Assembly: GCA_001430745.1 (NCBI GenBank)
Contig: KQ482038.1
Location: 211,901-231,135, forward strand
Source of the DNA: Auxenochlorella pyrenoidosa
Taxonomy: Eukaryota; Chlorophyta; Trebouxiophyceae; Chlorellales; Chlorellaceae
Length of the DNA stretch: 19,235 nucleotides
Reading direction: 5' to 3'
Shown here in pieces: positions 8,351 to 17,592 of the stretch. The notes beneath the pieces were generated by a model. The model searched no databases and had not been told where the DNA came from. It worked only from the letters and a program-made list of their open reading frames with translations. Position 1 is the stretch's first letter, and the number at the start of each line of letters is the position of its first letter. A program made the position numbers and the translations under genes.

Positions 8351-10320
8351 TCAGCTGGCGGCGACGCTCGCACCCAACCAGGCAGGCACGCCCGCCGCCG
8401 CCGCGGCCAGCAGCAGGTGCCACAAGATCAGGCACAGCATAGGCAGCTGGAAGAGGGCGGACAGCCACTGGTAGCCAACCGCCGTGCTCACGGCCCAGCC
8501 CTTGTCGGCTTCGTGCAGCTGCTGGGCGTGCTGCGCCGCGAAGCGCGCACGCGCCTGGCCCTCGACCAGCGCCGCCGCCCACACCGGCAGCGCCCAGCCC
8601 AAGGCCAGCTGCGGGCGGGGCAGCAGAGATCGGGGAAGCATGCAGGGACAGGCACCGGTCATTCGGCGCAGCTTTCACAGGCGGTCAGCGGCAGGCTGGC
8701 AGGCGGCAGTGGACGTGCCGTGTAGCCCGCCCCTCATGACCACAGACCGAGCCAACCATAGGCCCTGGCCGGCCGGCCCAGAAAGCAAGCGCAAGCAGGC
8801 ATGGGCAGCCGGTTTACCTGCGCCCAGGTGAGCAGCAGGCGGCAGGCATCCAGGGAGTCCGGGACAATCAGCCAGGCAGGGCCGCCGGGCTCGCTTCCGC
8901 CACTTGCTGCCGAGGCACCAGCGGCGGCAGCACCGCCGCCGGTAGCACTGCTTTTGCAGGCGCTGCCGGCCGGAAGCCCCTCTGCTGCAGTGCTGCCGCG
9001 CTGCTGCTCAAAACCAGGGGGCGCCTCCCAGGGCAGCGGCAGGGCGTGGCAGTTGGTCAGGAAGTCTGCGAGGCGGCGCATGCCACGCTGCGGCGCCCCG
9101 TCGGGCGCAGCGCACACGTCGCACCAGGCGGTCTGCGCCGCCGCGAGCGCCACCGTGGCCGCCTGGGACAGGGCGGTGTGCTGCCAGCGGCTGTAGCGGA
9201 ATGCTAAGCCTGAGTGCATCAGCGCAAAGAGCTTGCTCTGCAACAGGGACGGGGGAGGGGGCAGCCATGCTCGCTGGCTGGGAAGCGCGAAGAAATTTCT
9301 CTGCACGCGGCACGAGAGGGCGAGGCCATGCTGGCTAGCTAGGTGCGGCAAGGCGAGGGGCATCAGACCACAACGCAGGGGGGCCAGGACGCTCTGTGCC
9401 GCATGCACCAAACTATGAGGGGATCGCGAGGCCGGCAGCACCCACAGACGCTGCCAGGCTGGGACCTGATGGCAACAGGCGAGTGCACACCGTGCGGCCT
9501 CATGGAATGCCCCCCTGGCAATCACAGCAGAGCAGGCCGACAGAGGGGCAGGGCAGCCGGCTCGGGGCCAGCACACCAACCTGTCGGCCCACCTCGGACA
9601 CCAGAGCCGTGAACAGGCCGACCGCGCCGCCGGCGTCGGCGGCACCCGCCGCCGCTGCCCCCACCGCGCTGCCTGCATCGGGGCAGGCATCGGCAAGGCT
9701 GGCCCCCTTGTGGCTGCTGCTGACGCTGCAGGTGCTGCCGGTTCCGCTGCGAAGCCAGGGGGGCACCGCTGGCGAGGTGGCGGGCGTAGCGCCGGCGCCC
9801 CCGCGTGCGTCGCCGTCGGCTGCGTCCGTGCCGTGCCTGCCGGCCTCCCAGCAGAGCAGGGCAAACAGCATGGTCTTGTAGACGGTCAGGCAGCGGCCGC
9901 GGCTGCGGCAGGCCTGCCAGCCCTGCCCCTCTAGCATGGGCAGCAGGCTGCAGACCAGCAGCAGGGCCGACTGCGAGGCAGGGGGTGGATGGAACGGCAG
10001 CTGGCATTATGCATAATCTTGCACTCAAACATGTAGCTTGGGTGCCAAGGGAGGGCGGGGGCGGCAATCGAGGGGGGCCAAGGTATGGGTGGCGCAGTCA
10101 CGGGCGGTCAAACCTTGACCAGGGTGCGCAGGTCGCGGGCCAGCGCAAAGCTGATCAGCTGGGTGAGCCAGAGGCAGCAGGACAGGGCCGCCACGCCCAG
10201 GTCGCTGCACAGAGAGGGGGAGGCGGAATCCAGAGGGGTGGGCTGAGGAACAAAGGGGAGAGCATTTTCGGATCCAGTTCTCGGTTCCTCCCATTGCGAG
10301 TGCAGGCCTTGAAAGGCCAT
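8351..10320 (-). CDS. Multi-pass membrane protein D, distant relative of copies A-C
   Basis: Exons 9970-9581, 9237-8818 and 8608-8351 are joined in phase 0 by GT-AG introns. The preceding exon ends at 10114 with ARDLRTLVK and is modelled from ATG 10320, giving 424 residues. An acceptor near 10206 (GTGCAG) could instead link it to an unseen upstream exon; a Ser/Arg-rich frame from ATG 10740 is one candidate. Hydrophobic segments include VAALSCCLWLTQLISFALA, ALLLVCSLLPML, KTMLFALLCWEA, LALGWALPVWAAALV and LSALFQLPMLCLILWHLLL. The exon-4 start LALGWALPVW, followed by FAAQHAQ, resembles LGWLLPTY and FQHAAH of copy C. The loops between segments are long and rich in Ala, Gly and Ser. Function unknown. 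Confidence 0.65.
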
Positions 10321-10875
10321 GTCGGGCAACCACAGGCCAGTTTTGGATGAGCAAGGGCGGTCAGGCAGAGATATCACTATGCGCCCCTCTTGACGGCGGC
10401 ATCAGAAGTTGGCGCCAGCAGTTGCGGAGGTGTCAATAGCCGTGGCAGCAGCAATCTCGCCTTCTCGTGAGGGCCTCGGCCCTGGCTGCCTGAAAAGTCT
10501 CCTCCAAGGGCGGCCTGAAGCGCATAACGGAAGGGTCGGCTGCAGGAGCAGCCGGGAAGGTTCCTGAAAAGTCCAAGGTTGAGGCTTAAAGACAGAGGGC
10601 AGCAAGGGCCGCATCGGCAGCCTTGGTGCAGCATCAATGCGGCAAGCGCCAGGGAAATTGGAAAGCGGTGGCTTCTGCTCCCCGCCTGCTCTCTCGCTGC
10701 GCGCCCTTGAGCTCTGTGTCCTGCAACGCGAGGAGCGCATGTATGATTCTTGCAATAATAAGCATATAGAAATACAAGTTTAACGAGTTAACGAGTGATC
10801 AGGACAGGCAGAGCAAGTGGGGCAAACGGTGCACATGGGGGCAACAGTTCTGTCAACGCTGCAACGCAAGCACCT
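10321..10875. other. Region between the ANK/U-box gene and gene D
   Basis: It holds the 3' UTR of the ANK/U-box gene and the 5' region of gene D, possibly with an unassigned first exon. A minus-strand frame from ATG 10740 to 10402 is rich in Ser, Arg and Pro but has no recognisable domain. Confidence 0.4.
10747..10795. promoter_or_regulatory. AT-rich island with TATA-like core
   Basis: This is the most AT-rich stretch nearby. It includes GCATATAG (10762-10769) and two TTAACGAG-like repeats. It lies upstream of gene D and just after the U-box gene stop, so it could be a core promoter for D or part of the neighbour's 3' processing region. Motif evidence only. Confidence 0.35.
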
Positions 10876-13343
10876 TCAGTCCCATGCCTGGCGCGAGGCG
10901 CGCCGCCTGGCTGCAGCGCTGCGTGCCGCAGGGTTGGGCCGCAGGATGAGGTGGGACAGGGGCAGGTTGGTGAGCGGGGAGCATGGCTGCACGCCCGCTG
11001 CGTCTTGCCGCCGGATCCAGGCTGCAGGGAGGTGAGGGGGCACGCCCTGCAGCTCAGCCCTGGCGGGCCCCAGAAACCCTGCATGGATGCCTACGTACAT
11101 TCCAGGCTCCTGTACCCGCAGTGCACACCCAGAAGGCTCGCGACTTGTAGCACTGGGCAGCAGGCTGCTGCGCTGTGCTGGCGAGCCCCCTTAGCGTCTC
11201 CACAGCCCACCCACTGCTGCTCACCCTCTATGGCGGCCCGCTCGTATGTGTGGCCATCAGCCGCCGTGACCGGGTCCCGCATCGGCTCCAGAGTGATGGG
11301 GCAGCAGACCTCCTGCCCGGCGCCATGGCCGCCTGCTGCTGCACTGACAGCGTCCGGGGCCCCCCGCGCTAGCGAGCGCCCTGCCGCTGCTGCCGCGGCA
11401 GCGGGCGACGGCTTTGCGGCGGGCTGGGCTGCCCCGCGGGCGGCAGAGGGCGGGGTGGGTGGCGCTGCAGCAGCCTGAGGTGAGCTTGTCGCAGCTGCAG
11501 ACGCAGGTCCCGTAGCACCTGGGGGCACGGCAGGCGGCCCTTCATCCCCTGATGTTCCTGCTGCCGCTGCCGCTGCAACGGCGGCGCCAGTTGCTGCTGC
11601 TGCCACCGCCTGTGTTGCCTCTGACATGGCAGGTTGGGAAGCCATGCTGGGTGGGGCCAGCGTTGCATCGCGCGCTTCTTCCACAAAACGGGCTGCTGGT
11701 GTGGTGATGCTCTCAACTGCGCTGTCTGCTGCTGCTGCGCCGGCAGGCTGGGCAGCAGCTGCAGCAGGCAAGGCTGCGGTGAACGCCGCATCTCGGCCGG
11801 CTGTTGCTGCGACCCCCGCCCCCGCAGTATGAGGCGTGGCGGCAACGCCGGCCGACGCTGCCGCGGCAGGCGATTGTGCTGCGGCACCGGCTGGCGCAGT
11901 GCTCCCTGCCCTCAGATGGGCCCCCGCCAGATGGGGCTCTGCCGGCGAATCGGTGCCTGGCTGCGGCCTCGTCTCGGCGGGGAGAAGGGTGGCCAGGAAT
12001 GCAAGCGGATCAACAGGTGCTGCACGCGAGCTGGGCGCACCCGCCACGGGCGGGGGGGAGGCTGGCAGCGGGGCGGGTGCCGCGGGCGTCGCCCCGACAT
12101 GCCCCGCCCCGGCGGGCGCTCCGGCTGCGGGCGGCTGCCGTGCAGGAGATGTGCTCGCGGCGGCTGAGCTGGCGGCAGCTGCGAGGAAGGCTGGGAAGAA
12201 AGACTCTGGGGGCTGGTCTGCGGCAGCATGGGTGCTTGGCGCTGGTTCTGCCCCCGCCATGGTGACGCTGGACACCGACGCTGCTGGTGGCAGCGGCAGC
12301 GCGGGCGCCGGCGAGGGAAGCAGCTGCCGCGGCTGGGTCGGCAGCAGCCCGGCAGCAGCCGCCGCCGCTGCTGGCTGGGCTTGCGCTAGGCTGCCGGCGG
12401 CTGAGGTGCTTGCCAGAGTCAGCTGCTGCAGCACTGCGTGCACCTCAACCATGCTTACCTCCCGAGCATGTGTCCCTCCATCGCCGCCGCTACTGCTTCC
12501 GCCCGCATCTGTGGCAGCGGCGCTTGTTGCAGCAGCTGTCAGAGTGCCAGCCCCAGCGGCGGGTGCTGGCGGGGGCGGAGATCCTGCAGCAGCCTGCAGC
12601 TGGGTCTGCTGTGGCTGTACCTGTCCCTGTACTGCAGCAGCCCCCGCCGAGGTCTGCCCTGGCGCCCGTTTCTTTGCACCCGGCACTAGCGGCAGGGGCG
12701 CCGGCTGAGGTGGCCTGGCCGTCGATGCGCTGACGACGCTGGCAGGCTCCTCCTGCTCCGCCGCATGCTCCCCTTCGCCACCATCATGCTGCGCCGTTGC
12801 CCCGAGCGTCACGGTCAGCCCCCGAGCTTTGCTCCGGGGGACGCTGATGACTCGCGAGGGGCTCGCTGCCGCGCCTTCCGCCTGCTGCGCCTGCTGCGCG
12901 CTCGCCGCGGAAGAGGAGGAGGCAGCCGCCGGGTGCCCCTTCTCCTTCTGCTGCTTCTCCTTCTGCTTCTCCTTCTGCTGCGTCTGCTTCTCCAAATCCT
13001 TCTCCTGCTGCTTCTCTTTCTGCTGCTGCTGCTTCTCTGTCTGCTGCTGCTGGTGCCCCTTCTGCTGCTGCCCCTTCCGCTGCTCCTGTTGCTGCTGGCT
13101 GGACAAGGCGTGCGCAGCGGGTGCTGAGCCTGCCTGTCCCCCCCGCGGCACCACCAGCGGTTTGACAGGCTTCTTGGCACGTGCGGCTGCGAGGGGGGCC
13201 AGCTTGCTTGTTTGGGCTTAGAGTCTGTCTAACCGCAACATAGCTTGCAACACAGACCCGGCAAGCTGGCCGTGTTGGCAAAGCAGAGTCCACCCGGCAC
13301 TGCTGAGCAGGATGTCGGAGGGGTTGGGCATGGCATGTGGTGG

Positions 13344-13415
<72 letters not shown>

Positions 13416-14079
13416 CGGGCTGCGACGCGAGGAGCAGGCGGGGCTTGCCTGCTGCGGCTGCTGCCTCCTGCTCCAGGCGACCCAGCAGCTGCGCGGCGTC
13501 GGCATGTCCCTGCGCCGCCGCCATTTGCCGAGGGGTGCACCCGCGAGAGTCCCTGGCCAGCACGTCTGCCCCCGCCTTCACCAGCAGCTGGATGGCCGGT
13601 TGGACGCCGCCGTCTGCCGCCCAGTGCAGGACGCTGCTGCCCCCGGTGTCGACCGCCGCCACGTCAGCACCCGCCTCGAGCAGCGCCTGCATCGCCGGCA
13701 GGTGCCCGCTGCTGGCCGCCCAGTGCAACGCGGTAGCGCCCACGGAATCCACAGCATGGACATCAGCCCCGGCCTCCAGAGCCACCCTCAAGCCAAACAG
13801 GTTGCCCGAGTGGACTGCCCTGAAGAGCGGTTCGTCCGCGTGGCCCACAACAGGGGCTGCCGCCGCAGCAGCAGCCTGCGCCACCAGCGCGGCATAGTGC
13901 TGCTGCTGCCGCTGCAGGTAGCCGGCTGCCTGGTGTGCGTGCAGCTGGCGCAGGTAGGCGGCCTGCTGCTGCGCTGCAGGAAACGGAACATAATGCACCT
14001 GCGCCTGCGCCGCGTCGGTGCCTGACAGCAGCGCCCCGGCAGCCAGGCCTGCCGGGTACCAGGGCGCGCCCGGCAGCAT
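10876..14079 (-). CDS. Ankyrin-repeat protein with C-terminal U-box (putative E3 ubiquitin ligase)
   Basis: Exons 14079-13449, 13186-11225 and 11021-10876 give 912 residues. Intron 1 is GC-AG (GCAAGC) and intron 2 is GT-AG; both are phase 1. Residues 82-202 form three to four ankyrin repeats (for example GATALHWAASSGHLPAMQAL). Residues 240-293 are a Gln/Lys/Glu-rich probable coiled coil. About 540 residues of Ala/Pro/Ser-rich low complexity follow. Residues 838-898 are a U-box: CCPITLEPMRDPV, ADGHTYERAAIEAW across the splice, and PCSPLTNLPLSHLILRPN. U-boxes bind E2 enzymes, and ankyrin repeats would select the substrate; both roles are inferred from family knowledge. ATG 14079 is preceded directly by an in-frame TGA. 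The junction of intron 1 is the least certain part. The long exon 2 is open throughout, which supports it as coding. Confidence 0.82.
12938..13091. repeat. Codon-repeat tract coding the Gln/Lys-rich segment
   Basis: Imperfect CTG, CTT and CTC triplets on the plus strand encode runs of Gln, Lys and Glu on the minus strand within exon 2 of the ANK/U-box gene. It is slippage-prone, so its length may vary between strains. Confidence 0.8.
13203..13257 (-). repeat. 55-bp dispersed repeat, copy 2 (intron 1 of ANK/U-box gene)
   Basis: It matches plus-strand 5557-5611 at 45 of 55 positions without gaps. It sits in the sense direction of the host gene, ending 16 bases before the acceptor of its GC-AG intron. 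Confidence 0.8.
13342..13416. repeat. (GGCA)n tetranucleotide microsatellite
   Basis: Seventy-five bases of nearly 19 perfect GGCA units lie in the inferred first intron of the ANK/U-box gene. On the minus strand the run would read as a Cys-Leu-Pro-Ala repeat, but that frame ends in non-conserved sequence and does not join the downstream coding frame. Confidence 0.95.
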
Positions 14080-15977
14080 TCAGCAGCTCTGCAAGCGGCT
14101 GCAGTTGTGCGCGAGCGAGGGGCAGGGATGGGAGGGTGGGTTGGGCACTCGTGAGCGCGAGAGGGATCGGGCGGCAGGGCGGCGGCGGTGGCGACAGTGC
14201 CAGGAACACAGCTGCGATTGCGGAGAACAAGCATCACCGCGACCTGGGGCTCATCAGGGGGAGCGTACAGCGGGACAGGGCCTCCGCTCGGTAGCCTACT
14301 GACGAGGTGTGCGAGCAGGCAGGAGGGTTGTACAAATATTGCACTCATTGCGCGCACACCTGGAAAATTACGGGTCTTCAAACCGCAGCACTCTCCCTTT
14401 CCCTGGGGCAAGTTGCCGCCCCCGTCTTCTGGGCAAAACCGTGAATCCCGGCGCCCCTGTAGTGATTGAACAGCCAATACTTTAATCAGCACTCTATATT
14501 GCCTACTTGCCGCCGCGCCTGCTGGTGCCAGCAGGAGAGTGCTGCAGCGGGCGCCGCAGCATGTGCCCGCGCTCTCGTTCACCCCCGGGATAAAGTCTGC
14601 CCCCTTCACAGCCGCATGATATACAAAGTACCTCATTGTCTGCAGACACACGTGAGTTGCACTGCAGTAGAAATGCTGGAGAGAAGCAGACAATCAGCTG
14701 CAGTGCTGCTGTAGCTTCCGCGACGTTGACAGCGCAGTGCGCTCAGCCGCCAGCTGTGCCCATGCAGCCAGGATGCGTCACACCGCCAGCGGCAATCCCA
14801 GCATCTGCGGCAACAGTGCAAAAGATACAGCGGCTGTTGCTGGCGGCTGGAAGCTGTCATGCAGGCCCCGGCAGCATGGGTGCGGTGCGGGACAGCAAGC
14901 TTCAGCCTGCAGGCCGCTGCCAGGATTCCCAACACAAGCGTGCTGCAGCTGCCCCGTCAATTGTTCACCACTCCTCTGCCTCTCCCTGATGGCCACCAGC
15001 TATCTTGCAGGGTGCGCCCCACCACCAGGTGTTGGCGCAGGTTGCGGCAGCTTCAGGCAGAGTGTCAGCGCGACATGCCCCCTCTGCACAGTCGCACAGC
15101 AGGCCCGCGTTGGCTGATAACGCCAGGCCGGAGCACAGCTGCCCCAACACAACCGGAGGAGCTTGGGCTGGGGTTGGGATAAAGGGTGGCGTAGTAGGTG
15201 GGTAGGCAGTAGCGAGTTGCCAGCCTTAAAGCCAGCCAGCAGGCAGCAAGTCGTCTTCACGCCCTGCGCACAGAGGCTGAGGGAGGGCTCCGCAGAGGGC
15301 ACGGGGCAGAAGTGAGGCGCGGTACGGCGCTTCTGCCACCCAGGCTTCAGTACTGCCATCCAGTCGTCAATCCTGCCAACAACTAGATAGGAGGCTGGCG
15401 ATGAAGCGCTCCCTGAACTCTCGGACGTGCTGTCCGGGATAGAGCTGTTGCATACGCGGGCACTCGATGTGGGCAACCTGGGGGCAGGCTAGTTTCCCAG
15501 ACCATCTGAGTCAATCCCAGCAGGCCTGACCAGGCAAAGACCTGCAGCCCCAGCACCGTTGGAGCAGGAATGGCAGCACCTGTACACCGGCCAGCAGCCA
15601 GCGGGACTGCCCGCATCGCTTGCGAGAAGCCAAGCAGCAGCCTGCTGCAACCTCCATTGCAGGCTGCAGCAGGCCGTGATGCTGCCGTGCAGGCCTCCAT
15701 TGAGCTAAAGGGAAAGGCCTGTCTGCAGATGCTGGCAGTGGGCAGCAGGGTGGGGACGCTCCAAGGTTCGATGCTGGAAGCTGGGCAGGCACTCTTGAGC
15801 TGAGCTCGATTGATCAGCCATAAAAGCGCCTCAACGGTACGCCTCTACTAGCAGCGACGTTATGGCTAAGCTGGTCTGTTGTGGGATGCCTCGTCAGCAG
15901 TCCGCGCGGCTTGGCCAGGCCGACTAGTCTCATAGGGGGCAAGATGCCCATCATCCAAAAGACCGCTGCCCCACGCC
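14080..15977. other. 1.9-kb divergent region without a confident gene
   Basis: It separates the starts of the ANK/U-box gene (minus) and copy C (plus), so promoters for both lie here. AT-richer patches occur at 14320-14380 and 14460-14510. Minus-strand frames at 15383-15700 and 15000-15476 contain hydrophobic stretches and a short GRIDDWMAVLKP that recalls GRIDAFHTILEA of copy A, but frames are broken. A decayed family copy is possible; I do not call a gene. Confidence 0.4.
15819..15826 (+). promoter_or_regulatory. TATA-like box upstream of copy C
   Basis: CATAAAAG stands about 150 bp before ATG 15978 in otherwise GC-rich sequence. A plausible core promoter element, with motif evidence only. 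Confidence 0.35.
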
Positions 15978-17313
15978 ATGCCTTCCCTGGATCGTTTCGT
16001 GCTGCTCGTCCTGCTCTTCGCAGTGGCAGCCGCCTGGAGGAAGCTGGGATTGAATGAAGCCGCTTCCGAAAGCGCTTCTGCTCTTACCAGCACCAGCAGC
16101 AGCACAGAGCGGCAGCACCTGTCAGTGTTTGCCGCCAGCATCGCTGCGGCGCTCCTTGCCTCGCTCTCGCCGTGGTGGCGCCGCTGGCGCACGCCGGCCC
16201 TGTTCACTGTCCGCCTGCTGGCTTGCACCCTGGCATTCCCAGCAAGTGCGGACCGCATCCTGAATGCTGCGCCATCAACGTTTCTGGCGGATGGTTTGCG
16301 GACTCTGTTTGGTGAGCGGCCCTGCGTCGGGATCAATGCATTCTCAACAATCCATTTGAGCGCCGCCAGTGGTGGTCAGATGCAACAGCGGCAGCTGATA
16401 GGGATGTTCCATCGTGCCTTGCATCACAGCCACACGCAAGCAGGTCTCGCAACAAAGTTGCGCCATGCTGCTTCTGCTGGTTGGTAGGAACGTGAAGTAT
16501 GGGATATGTTTGGAATCTTTTTTTCAAATCACCCAGATCTTCGTCGTATTTTAACTGACATCAGAAATCGTTTGCTCCCCCGGGTCGTGGTCGCAGGCAC
16601 CGGCGCCGTGCGCCTGCTCTTCTTGAGCGCAAGCCTGCCTCTGGAGCTGCTGCCGCACCTGCTGGTGCAGACTGCCTGCCTAGCAGCCGCCATGGCACCC
16701 GGCGCCACCGCACACGCCTGTTCCCAGCCGGCAAGTGCAGAACCCTGCTCTAGGGATGCACCCACGCTGTGCCTGCTCGACTCCCACAGCGCAAGCGCCC
16801 AGTCTCGGCTGCAATCCCCCGACTTCTGTGCCTCGTCTGCCTTCCCTCCCTGATCTGCTGCAGATGCTGCGCAGCCATCTGGCGAGCAAGATGTTTGGTC
16901 GCATCCACGAGCTCATGGAAGCTTCCGCGCTGGGCCTGCTGCCAGCAGGGTATCCAGCCTGCAGCCCGGCCTGCCGCTGCGCCGCTGCCCTCAACTTCCT
17001 GCTCCTCTGGCTGGGCTGGCTGCTGCCCACATACCTGGCCGCCCGCGCGCAGCCGTGGCTGGCATTTCAGCACGCGGCGCACCAGGGTGGCACCAGCCTG
17101 GCGCCCGCGACTGCGCCGCCAATGCGCAGTCCTCGCGAGCAGCCGGCCGCCGTCAAACGTGCCAGCAGCAGCTGCAGCAGCCGGTTTGCTGACTGGCTGC
17201 TGAGCAGCATCTTCTTGCACAATGCGATGCTGGGAATGCCGACGACGGCCTGGGCTGTGCTGACTGGCCTGTGCTGGCTGGGGGGCACGGCAGCAGCTCT
17301 CATCGCTGACTGA
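15978..17313 (+). CDS. Unrecognised multi-pass membrane protein, family copy C
   Basis: Exons 15978-16311, 16597-16730 and 16864-17313 give 305 residues. Intron 1 is GT-AG in phase 1. Intron 2 is GC-AG (GCAAGT) in phase 0. This is the same plan as copy A, and the middle exon is exactly 134 nt in all three copies. Hydrophobic segments are [80 protein letters not shown] and the C-terminal [20 protein letters not shown]. The Cys block is [10 protein letters not shown] basic WWRRWR precedes segment three. Unlike the other copies it is on the plus strand, beyond the ANK/U-box gene. Exon 3 is longer because of a Ser/Ala/Pro-rich loop before [10 protein letters not shown]. Its frame is intact. No known family recognised. 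Confidence 0.82.
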
Positions 17314-17592
17314 TTTTCTCGTGCTGACAGCACAAGAATCGCTTCTGAATGTGGTCACCTGCGCACCGGCGCCCATGGCTGCCTGCATGCCGCGTTCTGC
17401 CACGCCCATTTTCATGGTCGACTGTTCCCCATTTTCCACGCGTTTGTGCATGCTTTGTCGCCTCTTCAGTGGTCTGCAAGACTGCTCCACCTCCCTCACT
17501 GTGCAACCACTTTCAAACAAGCAGGGCTTGAACATACAGGTGGGGCGTCATTGCTAAGGGACAAGCCAGGACCAAACGGCGCGCGCACGGCA
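17314..17592. other. Intergenic region between convergent copy C and PIGM
   Basis: These 279 bp hold two 3' UTRs. A short perfect inverted repeat (GTGCTGACAGCAC, 17321-17333) lies just after the copy C stop. I see no other feature. Confidence 0.5.

Noticed and set aside
11836..12708. Plus-strand open frame of 290 codons (Ala/Gly/Arg-rich)
   Set aside because: It is antisense to the Ala-rich exon 2 of the ANK/U-box gene; GC-rich codon bias opens the opposite strand. The minus frame has recognisable domains at both ends.
13342..13416. CRISPR-like or tandem array
   Set aside because: The unit is four bases with no spacers; it is a simple microsatellite in a eukaryotic intron.
12784..13448. Continuation of the ankyrin frame through the GGCA repeat (Cys-Leu-Pro-Ala repeat protein)
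   Set aside because: The repeat codes in all frames and the sequence after it is not conserved. A GC-AG intron restores the frame that reaches the U-box.
14460..14720. Possible RNA gene in the AT-richer patch
   Set aside because: No tRNA cloverleaf, A/B box pair or snRNA-like motif could be found by eye.
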